A stretch of DNA of 64,000 bases from Hugenholtzia roseola DSM 9546. GTDB lineage: Bacteria > Bacteroidota > Bacteroidia > Cytophagales > Bernardetiaceae. The number at the start of each line of letters is the position of its first letter. The first letter of the stretch is position 1. The translations under genes were made by a program, and so were the position numbers. The DNA lies in NCBI RefSeq assembly GCF_000422585.1, contig NZ_KE383879.1, positions 29,290-93,289 of the forward strand, in the 5' to 3' direction. The notes under the pieces were generated by a model. That model was not told where the DNA came from. It ran no database searches and worked only from the letters and a program-made list of their open reading frames with translations. Shown one piece after another: positions 52,064-61,181 of this stretch.

Positions 52064-52426
52064 ATGAAAAATCCACTCATTGCGCTTGTAGAAAAAGAAT
52101 ACAGCGAGGCTTTGAAGGAAAAGAATTTTCCTGAATTTCGTGCAGGCGATACCATCAACGTTCACGTAAAAATCAAAGAAGGCGATAAAGAGCGCGTACA
52201 GCAATTCCAAGGCGTAGTTATCCAACGCCGCCACACTAATAGCAACGGCGAAACTTTTACAGTTCGCAAGGTGTCTAATGGGGTGGGTGTAGAGCGCGTT
52301 TTCCCTATCAATTCGCCTAATGTCGATAAAATTGAATTAGTACGCAGAGGCAAAGTACGCAGAGCGCGTTTGTTCTACTTGCGTGGTTTGATGGGTAAAG
52401 CGGCACGTATCAAAGAAAGACGCTAA
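52064..52426 (+). CDS. rplS: Ribosomal protein L19
   Basis: L19 sits at the 30S-50S interface near the aminoacyl site. The 120-residue protein has [84 protein letters not shown], the full family pattern. I start at ATG 52064; the in-frame extension to 51956 precedes and includes the promoter. It is read alone (trmD is not adjacent) and is followed by an inverted repeat. Confidence 0.97.
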   Translation: MKNPLIALVEKEYSEALKEKNFPEFRAGDTINVHVKIKEGDKERVQQFQGVVIQRRHTNSNGETFTVRKVSNGVGVERVFPINSPNVDKIELVRRGKVRRARLFYLRGLMGKAARIKERR

Positions 52427-52432
52427 TTTTTA

Positions 52433-52533
52433 AATTGTTAATGGTTAATTGTGAAGGCAAATGCTTCGAGTCCCTATCTTTTTAGGCAGGCTCTGCTTCT
52501 CCACAATCGACCTACGATTAACCATTAACAATT
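52433..52533. repeat. 101-bp block bounded by a perfect 17-bp inverted repeat
   Basis: AATTGTTAATGGTTAAT at 52433-52449 and its exact reverse complement at 52517-52533 enclose 67 bases. The inner bases (ATTGTG and CACAAT, plus shorter matches) pair further. It lies between the rplS stop and the permease gene. It could be a terminator-like structure for rplS or a small palindromic repeat element; no T run or flanking duplication settles this. Confidence 0.75.
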
Positions 52534-52567
52534 CTACTGTGCTTCTTTTCTGCCTTTGATATCGAGT

Positions 52568-53794
52568 ATGAAAACTTCGCTTTTTATAGCCCAACGCTAT
52601 CTTTTTTCTAAAAAGAAAAAAAATTTTATCAACTTTCTTACCATTCTCTCCGTTATCGGCGTTGCAATAGGCTCGGCGGCACTTGTGGCGGTGCTTTCTG
52701 TTTTTAATGGTTTGGAAGAGCTAACGCGAAGTTTGCACACCTCACACAATCCCGAATTGAAGGTCAGCCCAAGCAGGGGCAAAACCTTTCAGGCAGATAG
52801 CCTACTTTACACACAAATCCTCGACCTGCCAGAGGTAATCGCCCTAACAGAGGTCATAGAAGACAATGCCCTGCTCCGCTACCAAGATGGGCAGATGGCG
52901 GTAAATGTAAAAGGGGTGAGCGATAATTTTTATCAACAATATCGCCTTGCCGAAAAACTTACCGCAGGCGAATTTAAAATCAAAGGCGAGGACGCTTATT
53001 TTGCCTTGTTAGGTTATGGCGTGCAGGCGCGTCTTTCCGTTTCGCTTTCCAATGACATCACGCCTTTGGAATTTTGGTATCCAAATCGCGACAAAAAAAC
53101 AGTATCGCCCACCAATCCTTTGAGTGCCTTTCACAAAGGCAGCCTAAGAGCCGCAGGGGTGCTTTTTATAGAACAGCAATTCGACCAAGCCAACGTCATT
53201 GTGCCTATAGAATTTGCAAGCCAACTTATGGATTACCAAAACAAGCGCACTTCGCTCGAAATCAAGACCACCGACGGCAAAGAGAAAACCATTAAGGCAC
53301 TGCAAAAAAAATTGCGCTCACTTTTGGGCGATAAATTTAAAGTAGAAAATCAGGAAGAGCAGCAAGCCACTATCCTACGCGCTTTTAAAATAGAACGGCT
53401 ATTTGCCTACATCACCTTTTCGTTTATTTTGGGAATCGCGAGTTTTAATATTTTCTTTTCCTTAGCGATGCTTGCCATAGAAAAGCAGCACGACCATTTT
53501 ATCCTTTCCGCAATGGGGGCTTCACCTAATTTGTTGCGCAACTTATATCTTATTTTGGGCGCACTTATCGCCTTTGGCGGCGCAATCTTGGGCTTGCTCA
53601 TGGGCTATCTCTTAGTCTGGACGCAGCAGAAGTATGGCTTTATCAAATTGGGCGTAGAAATGTCTTTGATGAACGCCTATCCTGTCAAGATGGAAGTTAC
53701 CGACTTTATTTTGGTAGGCATCACCGTTGCAGGCGTTACTTTTTTGGCGGCTTGGATACCTGCCCGAAATGCAGCCCATATCAAATCAAAATAA
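52568..53794 (+). CDS. LolC/LolE-type (FtsX-like) lipoprotein-releasing permease
   Basis: The 408-residue protein has the family layout: an N-terminal helix in AQRYLFSKKKKNFINFLTILSVIGVAIGSAALVAVLSVFNGLEE, a large periplasmic domain (about residues 50-270), then three helices with SLAMLAIEKQHDHFILSAMGASPNLLRNLYLILGALIAFGGAILGLLMGYLL and a final AAWIPARNAAHI. LolCDE extracts lipoproteins from the inner membrane; Bacteroidota often use one such permease as a homodimer. The LolD-type ATPase is not adjacent. ATG 52568 is preferred to TTG 52556. Confidence 0.9.
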   Translation: MKTSLFIAQRYLFSKKKKNFINFLTILSVIGVAIGSAALVAVLSVFNGLEELTRSLHTSHNPELKVSPSRGKTFQADSLLYTQILDLPEVIALTEVIEDNALLRYQDGQMAVNVKGVSDNFYQQYRLAEKLTAGEFKIKGEDAYFALLGYGVQARLSVSLSNDITPLEFWYPNRDKKTVSPTNPLSAFHKGSLRAAGVLFIEQQFDQANVIVPIEFASQLMDYQNKRTSLEIKTTDGKEKTIKALQKKLRSLLGDKFKVENQEEQQATILRAFKIERLFAYITFSFILGIASFNIFFSLAMLAIEKQHDHFILSAMGASPNLLRNLYLILGALIAFGGAILGLLMGYLLVWTQQKYGFIKLGVEMSLMNAYPVKMEVTDFILVGITVAGVTFLAAWIPARNAAHIKSK

Positions 53795-54105
53795 AATGGT
53801 GAATGAGGGTGCAGAAATGAGTCTTTTGTTTAGATATTTTTTTGCTTAGTTTTTTATTTTTTTTCAATCTAAAAAAACATCTCTTTCCAACAGAACCGCC
53901 AACTTACTCTTTTTTTACACAATATTCACGTTAAATTGAAGCAGGCACTTGTTTTTCTAAGAGAAAACCCTTATTATTGGATTGCCTACCTACCGTTTTT
54001 AGCTTTTTTAGCAAAAAAGAGAACAAAGTCTAAAAACAAAATAGGCAGGGCAGAAGCAAAAAGGGCATTGATGCTACTATTTGCGTACTTTCTCTTAAAT
54101 CCCAT
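53795..54105. other. 311-base AT-rich gap, nothing recognised
   Basis: Runs of T and A dominate. There is a weak inverted pair TTTTTAGC...GCAAAAAAG near 54000. I see no gene, promoter box or repeat-family copy. Confidence 0.4.
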
Positions 54106-57100
54106 TTGACCTTGAAAGAGAAAATAGACAGCAGAAATTTGGAAAGGCGACATTTTATTTTGCGCTTAGGTATTGAAATTGGTCTGCACACCTTCCTATT
54201 CTATTGGGTAGGCAGTTTGCTGACCTTATCGACGCTATGGGGGCAAGCCTTAAATCCTAAGAAACAACTCTCACAGTACATTGCAGAGAGATGGGACACC
54301 GAGGCAGGGCTTTCGTCCAGCACCACAACGCGCGTGCGCCAAAATTCGGAAGGCTATCTTTGGGTTACTTCTTATTTAGGCATCAACCGTTTTGACGGCG
54401 TTCGCTTCACTACCTACGACCCTTCGAACATCGAGGGCTTACATTCTGTTACCTTCGCCGACCTATTCGAAACGCCTGATAGTGCGCTCTGGTTTGTCGC
54501 GACAGGGCGTGGGGGCTTGGTGCGCTATCAAAAAGGGATTTTTCGCTATTTTGGAAAAGATGCGAATTTTATAGAATGTCCGTTGCAATGTATTGCCTTC
54601 GACAAACGCTATCCCGACCTGCTTTTTTTAGGCTCTATCGGCAATGGGCTTTTTATCTTTGATAGGAAAAAAGAAAAATTTGAGGCACTGAATACCTACG
54701 CTCCTTTGGTAGGGCAATCTATTCCGCGCCTATTGGCTACTAAAAATGGCAAGATATGGGCTGCCACAGAAAATAATGGCGTTGTCGTTTTCGACTATCA
54801 AGATGGGGAGAAATTTGTGCATCATACCCTTGAAAACACCCCTGCCTTCAAGACCAACAACATACTTTCTTTTTTAGAAGACAAAAAAGGTAGAATTTGG
54901 GTTGGAACGCGCAATGGCTTACTTCGCTACGAAAACAAGAATTTCACCTTTATAGAAGCCACTGAATCGTATTCGGTGATGTATCTTTTAGAAGATGAGG
55001 CAGGCACGATTTGGATAGGCACAACAAAGGGATTAGGCAGGCTGCTGCCCAATGGCTCTTTGGATTTTTTGGATAAGATAGAAGACATCGCCCTAAACGT
55101 AACCAGCATGAGTTATGATAGAGAAGGCAGTCTTTGGGTTTCTCTTTATAGAAATGGCTTGGTGCGCCTCCGTCAGGGCAAATTTGAAAACTATACACAG
55201 AGCGAGGGCATGGCTTCGCTTTCGGTCAATAAAATTTATGAAGTAGAGCCGCAGGTCTTTTTAGTGGGTACAGATGCGGGCATCATCAATATCATAGATG
55301 AAAGAAAAGAACAAAACAGCGTAACGGCACTTTCGCTCGAAAAGTGGATTGAAAATGAGCGCGTGCGTGGGATTCTCAAAGATAGCAAGGGCAATCTTTG
55401 GATAGCCTCCTACAAAGGCGTGCTAAAAATTGAACCTAAGCCTACCTTTTCAGAAAGCCAAAAAACGCTCTTTTCCATCAAAGAAGGCTTAGGCGACGAA
55501 CAGGCGCGACTTGTTTTTGAATCCGAAAAAGGCGACATCTGGATAGGCACGCGCTCGGCAGGCATTAGCATTTTGCACCAAGACGGCACTTTTTCACAAC
55601 TTAACAAAGACAATGGAAAACTGCCCGCTAATTTTATCATGCAAATCAAAGCCTTGCAAGAGGGTAAGATTGCGGTAGCGACCAATAATGCGGGAATTGC
55701 TATTTTAGACCAAGAAGGCAACCTGCTAACGGTCTTCGATTTCGACAAAGGATTGGCAGATAATCGCGCCTTTGGGATTTATGAAGATGTAAAGGAAAAT
55801 GCCATTTGGATAGCAACCAGCAGCGGTATTTCTATCATCAGCCAATACCTACAACCCGAAAAAGCGCAAATTTTCACCTTAGATAAGAACTTAGGCTTAG
55901 GAGCAGAGAGCGTCTTTGACATCACCGACGACGATTCGGGCATGATTTGGTTTTCTTCCAACTTAGGCGTGTGGCAGGAAGAGAAGTTGGCTTTTTATGA
56001 GGTCATGCGTGGAAAGAGAGCCAAAATTGCGCCCCGTCTTTACAATAAAGATGATGGCATGAAAAGCGAGGAATGTACAGGGGCAGTACACTTTTGTAAA
56101 GCCCAAGATGGCAAAATTTGGATACCTACTTTGGGGGGCGTATCGGTCATCAATCCCAATAAAATTCCCATCAATGCCGTAATGCCTTCGGTTTATATAG
56201 AAAAAGTCCTCACCGACACGCTCGCTTGGCAGGTAGAAAAAGGGCAAGTCTTAGAACTTGAACAGGGCTGGCGAAGGCTCAATTTTGAATTTACGGCACT
56301 TAGTTTTATCGCCTCCGAAAAAGTTACTTTTAAGTATCAGTTAGTAGGTTATGATAAAGATTGGATACAGACGCAGAGCGAGCGAAGGATTAGCTACACG
56401 AGTTTGCCACCGGGCAAGTATGAATTTAAAGTCTTGGCAGCCAATCACGATGGCATCTGGAACAACGAAGGCGCAAGTATTCATTTTATTATCAAACCTT
56501 ATTGGTATCAACAGAAGATTTTTTATCTTATTTTGGTGCTTTCGCTGCTGCTGCTCTTGGGGCTAATTTATAGGTGGCGCATACAGATTGTAGAAAATCA
56601 GAAGCAAGCCTTAGAGCGCATTGTGCAGGAGCGCACTGCCGAATTAAACCTTCAAAAGGAAGAAATCGAAACCCAAAAAGACCGCATAGAGGAACAAAAC
56701 AAATCGTTGGCTCTTTCTTTGGCGACTTTGGAAGCCGTTTCAGACATAGGCAAAAAAATCACGACGGCACTCGAATTGAGCGACCTTTCCCAAATGCTTT
56801 ACGACCGTTTGCAGCCCCTTATGCCCTTAGAAGGTTTGGGAATTGGTATTTTTAATGCAACAGAAAAGCGATTAGAGTTTAAATTTTTCATAGAAAAAAA
56901 TAAGCCGCTGCCTTCCTACTACGAATTTATTGGCGATAAGCAGTTTTTGGCAGTGCAGGCTTTCCTACAAAAAGAAAAAATTTGGCTCAATCGGGTAGAA
57001 AGCAAAGCCGCCATTCACTACAACGAGCGACAGCTTGCCGAGCGTTTGCAACCCGAAGCCGCCATTTACCTACCTTTGGTAGTAGAAAATAGAAGCATTG

Positions 57101-57993
57101 GCGTGATGACGGTGCAAAGTTATCGCAAGGAGGCTTTTACCGAAAAGGACATCACGCTTCTGCAAGCCTTAGCCGTTTATGTAGGAATTGCACTCGACAA
57201 TGCCTCCGCCTACGAAATTATACGCGATAAAAACCGAAATATCACCGATAGTATTCGCTACGCCCTAACGATACAGGAGTCGATTTTGCCTACCTATGAA
57301 AAAATGAACCAAATGTTTGAAGATTATTTTATCTTGTTCAAACCCAAAGACATTGTTTCAGGCGATTTTTATTGGCTACATGCACAAGGCGAATACAAAT
57401 TTGTGGCAGCGGTCGACTGCACAGGACATGGCGTACCCGGTGCCTTTATGTCTATGATAGGAAGCACGCTACTGACCGACATCGTAAGCATCGAAAAACT
57501 TACCTCGCCTGCGGCAATTCTCAAAAAGCTCAATCAGGACATCAAATTAGCCCTCAAACAAGACGAAAAACAAAACGACGATGGCATGGACATCGCCCTT
57601 TGTGTCTTCAAAAAGGAAAGCGATACAGCCGTTGAAGTAGTTTTTGCAGGTGCAAAACGTCCGCTTTATTATACCCAAAACGGCGAAATCTACGAAATTA
57701 GGGGCGACAAATACGCCATCGGGGGCAGAGATAGAAAGCGCGAAAAGCACTTCCAAGACCACAGCCTAAGCCTTCAAACAGGGGCAATTATTTATCTAAC
57801 CACAGACGGATACGGCGACCAAGCCAACGACGACAAAGAAAAAATCGGCTCGCACCGTCTTAAAGAAATGTTTAAAAACTTGCAGCAAGAGCCGCTTCCT
57901 ATCCAAAAAGAAGCCCTCCAGACTGCCTTCGAAGCCTTCCGACGCGATTTGCCCCAGCGCGATGACGTTACCATTTTGGGCTTGCAACTATAA
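54106..57993 (+). CDS. Propeller-Y_Y_Y-GAF-SpoIIE sensor phosphatase (second paralogue)
   Basis: The roughly 1,295-residue protein probably starts at TTG 54106 or 54112, as no ATG precedes the signal peptide (about residues 18-47, ending GQA). Then comes a two-component-regulator propeller with many GxLWxxTxxGLxRxDG-like blades (NSEGYLWVTSYLGINRFDG, KKGRIWVGTRNGLLRYENK, EAGTIWIGTTKGLGRL). A Y_Y_Y domain (VTFKYQLVGYDKDWIQTQSERRISYTSLPPGKYEFKV), a membrane helix, a coiled coil and a GAF domain follow. The SpoIIE phosphatase has AAVDCTGHGVPGAFMSMIGSTLL, NDDGMDIALC and RDDVTILGLQL. It shares its whole plan with 40168-44157 and stands alone. Confidence 0.9.
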   Translation: MTLKEKIDSRNLERRHFILRLGIEIGLHTFLFYWVGSLLTLSTLWGQALNPKKQLSQYIAERWDTEAGLSSSTTTRVRQNSEGYLWVTSYLGINRFDGVRFTTYDPSNIEGLHSVTFADLFETPDSALWFVATGRGGLVRYQKGIFRYFGKDANFIECPLQCIAFDKRYPDLLFLGSIGNGLFIFDRKKEKFEALNTYAPLVGQSIPRLLATKNGKIWAATENNGVVVFDYQDGEKFVHHTLENTPAFKTNNILSFLEDKKGRIWVGTRNGLLRYENKNFTFIEATESYSVMYLLEDEAGTIWIGTTKGLGRLLPNGSLDFLDKIEDIALNVTSMSYDREGSLWVSLYRNGLVRLRQGKFENYTQSEGMASLSVNKIYEVEPQVFLVGTDAGIINIIDERKEQNSVTALSLEKWIENERVRGILKDSKGNLWIASYKGVLKIEPKPTFSESQKTLFSIKEGLGDEQARLVFESEKGDIWIGTRSAGISILHQDGTFSQLNKDNGKLPANFIMQIKALQEGKIAVATNNAGIAILDQEGNLLTVFDFDKGLADNRAFGIYEDVKENAIWIATSSGISIISQYLQPEKAQIFTLDKNLGLGAESVFDITDDDSGMIWFSSNLGVWQEEKLAFYEVMRGKRAKIAPRLYNKDDGMKSEECTGAVHFCKAQDGKIWIPTLGGVSVINPNKIPINAVMPSVYIEKVLTDTLAWQVEKGQVLELEQGWRRLNFEFTALSFIASEKVTFKYQLVGYDKDWIQTQSERRISYTSLPPGKYEFKVLAANHDGIWNNEGASIHFIIKPYWYQQKIFYLILVLSLLLLLGLIYRWRIQIVENQKQALERIVQERTAELNLQKEEIETQKDRIEEQNKSLALSLATLEAVSDIGKKITTALELSDLSQMLYDRLQPLMPLEGLGIGIFNATEKRLEFKFFIEKNKPLPSYYEFIGDKQFLAVQAFLQKEKIWLNRVESKAAIHYNERQLAERLQPEAAIYLPLVVENRSIGVMTVQSYRKEAFTEKDITLLQALAVYVGIALDNASAYEIIRDKNRNITDSIRYALTIQESILPTYEKMNQMFEDYFILFKPKDIVSGDFYWLHAQGEYKFVAAVDCTGHGVPGAFMSMIGSTLLTDIVSIEKLTSPAAILKKLNQDIKLALKQDEKQNDDGMDIALCVFKKESDTAVEVVFAGAKRPLYYTQNGEIYEIRGDKYAIGGRDRKREKHFQDHSLSLQTGAIIYLTTDGYGDQANDDKEKIGSHRLKEMFKNLQQEPLPIQKEALQTAFEAFRRDLPQRDDVTILGLQL

Positions 57994-58060
57994 CTTACAA
58001 AGGGCTTATCAATCAAAGACGAAACTATTTAGGGCAAGTTTAAAGTCTAAAAATCATGGA

Positions 58061-58110
58061 TTAGGGTAGGGACAAGGCGCAGTGCCTTGTCCGAAGTTAG
58101 ATTGAAGGAA
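58061..58110. repeat. Family A fragment A10 (palindrome region)
   Basis: GGACAAGGC and GCCTTGTCC flank a slightly longer loop (58070-58092), followed by GAAGTTAGATTGAAGG as in other copies. The terminal repeats are absent. It lies between the converging SpoIIE and hisD genes. Confidence 0.5.
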
Positions 58111-58160
58111 AAAAGCGTTTTCAGAGCCAAAAGCCGTCAAAAAGATTTGCCCCTGCATTT

Positions 58161-59462
58161 TTAGGGTAATTCCTGCAATTTTGCCAAACGCAAACTAACG
58201 GCGTTTTTATGGGCAAAAAGTTGTTCGGCTTCTGCCATCTCTTCTACGGTTTTTCCCAAATGCTGCAAACCCTGTGGCGTGAGGGTCTGAAAGGTTATTT
58301 TTTTGATAAAACTATCCAAAGAAACCCCACTATAAGCACGCGCAAAGCCGTTGGTAGGCAAGGTATGATTTGTACCAGAGGCATAATCGCCCACTGATTC
58401 GGGCGTGTAGTGTCCCAAAAAGACCGACCCTGCCTCGCTGATGTGTTCTGCCTGCGCTTGGGCATCATCAAAAGCAATAATCAAATGTTCGGGTGCATAT
58501 TGATTTGAAAATTCAATCATTTCTGATTTAGACGACAACAAAACCATCAGACTATTGGCTAAGGCTGCCTTTGCCATCTCTTTGCGTGGCAGATGCTCGA
58601 CTTGTTTTGCCAATTCTTTCTGGACAGATTCTAAAAGTAGTTCGGTATCTGTTAGGAAAACGACTTGACTATCAATCCCATGCTCGGCTTGGGAAAGCAA
58701 ATCGGCGGCAATAAAGGCAGGGTCGGCACTGCTATCTGCCATTACTAAGACTTCGGAAGGTCCCGCAGGCATGTCGATGGCTACTCCTTGTCGCGCTACA
58801 TACTGTTTTGCCGCCGTTACATATTGATTGCCCGGACCGAAAATTTTATAGACCGCTGGCACAGATTCAGTACCATACGCCAAAGCCGCAATCGCCTGCG
58901 CTCCGCCTACTTTAAAAATTTGGGAAATACCCACTTGTGAAGCCGCATAAAGAATCGCAGGGTGAATTTTGCCCTCTCTATTAGGCGGCGTAGTGAGGAT
59001 AATTTGCTTGCAGCCTGCAATTTGGGCAGGCACACCCAACATCAAAACCGTAGAAAAAAGGGGTGCCGTTCCTCCCGGTATATACAAACCTACTTTTTCT
59101 ATCGCCACCGATTTGCGCCAACAGTGGATGCCCTTGGCAACTTCCAAAGGCTGAAAGTTCTCCTTTTGTGCCTGATGAAAAAGCCTAATGTTGGCAATCG
59201 CCTCCTTGATAGCCTGCTTCAATTCGGGCGAAACAAGCGTTTTTGCCTCCTCGATTTCGGCTTCACCGACGGCTAAATGGTTTAATAAAGTAGGCTCTAC
59301 TTTATCAAAAAGTTGCGCATAGTGGCGCAAAGCGGTATCGCCTTGTGTCGCCACTGTTTGCAAGATTTGGGCTACTTTTTCTTCCAAATTGGAAAAATCA
59401 AATAGCGGACGTTGCATCAAAGCCGTCCATTCTTTTTTGGCAGGAAAGCGGTAAATTTTCAT
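58161..59462 (-). CDS. hisD: Histidinol dehydrogenase
   Basis: HisD oxidises L-histidinol to histidine in two NAD-dependent steps with a zinc ion. The 433-residue protein has VGLYIPGGTAPLFSTVLMLGVPAQIAGC, GGAQAIAALAYGTESVPAVYKIFGPGNQYVTAAKQ, DMPAGPSEVLVMAD, DLLSQAEHG, NQYAPEHL (catalytic Glu-His), SVFLGHYTPESVGDYASGTNHTLPTNGFAR and a C-terminal AEAEQLFAHKNAVSLRL. Length is normal. Unlike many relatives it is not in a his operon here; the pcrB gene lies upstream in the same direction, 90 bases away. Confidence 0.96.
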   Translation of the reverse strand: MKIYRFPAKKEWTALMQRPLFDFSNLEEKVAQILQTVATQGDTALRHYAQLFDKVEPTLLNHLAVGEAEIEEAKTLVSPELKQAIKEAIANIRLFHQAQKENFQPLEVAKGIHCWRKSVAIEKVGLYIPGGTAPLFSTVLMLGVPAQIAGCKQIILTTPPNREGKIHPAILYAASQVGISQIFKVGGAQAIAALAYGTESVPAVYKIFGPGNQYVTAAKQYVARQGVAIDMPAGPSEVLVMADSSADPAFIAADLLSQAEHGIDSQVVFLTDTELLLESVQKELAKQVEHLPRKEMAKAALANSLMVLLSSKSEMIEFSNQYAPEHLIIAFDDAQAQAEHISEAGSVFLGHYTPESVGDYASGTNHTLPTNGFARAYSGVSLDSFIKKITFQTLTPQGLQHLGKTVEEMAEAEQLFAHKNAVSLRLAKLQELP

Positions 59463-59552
59463 ATTCGAAAGAAAAAACTGACAAGGCAGCCTTTTAAAAC
59501 AAAAGGGACATTATCAGATTTGTTTTTTGTTGGAAACTTAAAGTAGGCAATC

Positions 59553-60389
59553 TTACGGGGTTTGCGGAAAGGCATTATAGCTATTTTTGGCTTCGGTGAA
59601 AAGTCCGAGCAGGGCGGGATTTTCTTCTACCGAAGTGCCTACCACTGCCACATCTGCACCTGCCTGATATGCTGCCCGTAGGTCTTGGGCTGTGCGAATA
59701 CCGCCACCTACCCAAATTGGAATCCCTACCTGTGTGGCAACGGCTTGTATCATAGAAGGCGAAATAGGACGCGCTGCCCCGCTGCCGCCATCTAAATAAA
59801 CCATTTTGAAGCCCAAAAGTTCGCCTGCAAGTGCAGTAGCCAAAGCGACGCTATCTTTTTCGTAGGGAATGGGTAGGGCTTGGCTCATGTAAGTCGCCGT
59901 AGTGAGATTGCCACAAAAGATAAGTAAATAGGCGGTAGAAATGATTTCGAGAGCCTCTTTTTTCTCCAAATTTTTGAGCAAAGGCGCAGCCACAACCTGC
60001 TGCCCTATCAAAAGTTCGGCGTTGCGGCTCGAAAGTAAGGACAGAAATAGGATAGCATCTGCCTGCCCCGAAATTTGCCACGCTTGCGAAGGAAAGAGCA
60101 GGACGGGCAGCGAAGCCGCCTTTTTGAGCGTCCGAATTAGGTTTTCTACTTCCTGATTAAAGATAAGGCTACCCCCGACCAGCAAAAAATCAACGCCTTG
60201 CGCTTGGGCTTCCTTTGCTAAGGCGGTAGCGGCTTCGAGGCTTATGTCGTCAGGGTCGAGAAGCAGTGCCAAGGACTTTACGCCTTTTTTTTTACGATTT
60301 TGTAAAAGTTCGTAAATAGAATTTGTTTTTTCCACCGTTTTATCGCATTTTGCAGTAAGTCGATACCTTCTCAAACTTATTAGAAACAA
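59553..60389 (-). CDS. pcrB: Geranylgeranylglyceryl phosphate synthase, group II (PcrB-like)
   Basis: The enzyme joins a polyprenyl diphosphate to sn-glycerol-1-phosphate. This TIM-barrel protein shows SLALLLDPDD, VDFLLVGGSLIF, LPVLLFPSQAWQISGQADAILFLSLLSSRN, FKMVYLDGGSGAARPIS and IPIWVGGGIRTAQDL...GADVAVVGTSVEEN, the pattern of the Bacteroidota bacterial family. The role of the ether-lipid product in these bacteria is not settled. The 278-residue frame begins at ATG 60389; a GTG at 60335 (VEKTNSIYELL) is the more likely start judging by conserved length. Confidence 0.9.
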   Translation of the reverse strand: MFLISLRRYRLTAKCDKTVEKTNSIYELLQNRKKKGVKSLALLLDPDDISLEAATALAKEAQAQGVDFLLVGGSLIFNQEVENLIRTLKKAASLPVLLFPSQAWQISGQADAILFLSLLSSRNAELLIGQQVVAAPLLKNLEKKEALEIISTAYLLIFCGNLTTATYMSQALPIPYEKDSVALATALAGELLGFKMVYLDGGSGAARPISPSMIQAVATQVGIPIWVGGGIRTAQDLRAAYQAGADVAVVGTSVEENPALLGLFTEAKNSYNAFPQTP

Positions 60390-60520
60390 AAAAAGGTCAG
60401 TGCTGTGAGCCTGACCTTTTCTTATTTTTGCTTTTAGTGCTTTTTAGTTTTTCTAATTCTTTTTTGAATGATATACTTTTGAATGATATACGGAAATTCA
60501 AACCAGAATTGAAATTTGAG

Positions 60521-60595
60521 TGAGCCATATTGGATTCGAACCAATGACCTCTACCCTGTCAAGGTAGCGCTCTAAACCAACTGAGCTAATAGCTC
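60521..60595 (-). tRNA. tRNA-Val (GAC anticodon)
   Basis: Read on the minus strand, a seven-pair acceptor stem (GAGCTAT with ATGGCTC, one G-T pair), a D arm (GCTC/GAGC), an anticodon stem CTACC/GGTAG around TTGACAG (anticodon GAC) and a T arm ATTGG-TTCGAAT-CCAAT all form. The discriminator is A and CCA is not encoded, which is usual in this phylum. The 60390-61181 gap otherwise holds only family A copy A11. Confidence 0.95.
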
Positions 60596-60945
60596 GCTTT
60601 GAATGATGGTGCAAAGGTAATGTCTTTTTTCGAAACTACCAAATCTATTGCCGCTTTTTTCTAAAAAAATAGCCACTAAAAAGCGATTCTCCCCTTTGCG
60701 CTGTTTCTCACCTTTGTAACGAGTTTAAAATCAAGCCTTTACAAGTGTGTCTATTTTTTGTCCGTATTCTATTTTTAGGCAGCAACAACGCAAGCGCAAC
60801 TTTTTCCGTATGACTTTTGTTGCTTTCATTACACTTTTATATCATTGTACCTACAAATAAATAACGCCTCCAACTTTGTATCCGCGCTTTCTTTGCTACA
60901 AACCCTCTTTTCCAAGATACCTTAGATACGCCTTGTATCCACCTC

Positions 60946-61131
60946 AATAAGGTTAAGTTCTGCCAAAAGTCCTCTTTTGTCAAAATTAGAAACAAAATAA
61001 AATTTGGTATCAAGCCTATTTTTGGGTCTTAAACCCTTTTTTGTTTCCCTCTTGCTTGTTTCCCTCTCACTGCGGAAAAGCCATTGCCTTGTCCCTACAT
61101 TTGAACCTAACTTTTGGAACTTAACATCACT
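60946..61131. mobile_element. Family A MITE-like element, copy A11 (186 bp)
   Basis: The left end AATAAGGTTAAGTTCTG and right end GGAACTTAACATCACT are inverted. The interior has AAACAAAATAAAATTTGG and a worn palindrome (GGAAAAGCC/GCCTTGTCC). The flanking 12-mers TGTATCCACCTC and AATATCCACTTA agree at 8 of 12 places, as expected of an aged target duplication. A short extra CCCTCTTGCTTGTTT stretch lengthens this copy. Confidence 0.7.
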
Positions 61132-61181
61132 AATATCCACTTAGAAGACTGCTCCTTTTACTTTCTTTTCTCCTTATTGTT

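Noticed and set aside
52433..52533. A tRNA or structured RNA gene after rplS
   Set aside because: The block folds only through its AT-rich arms; no cloverleaf, anticodon arm or known RNA motif fits.
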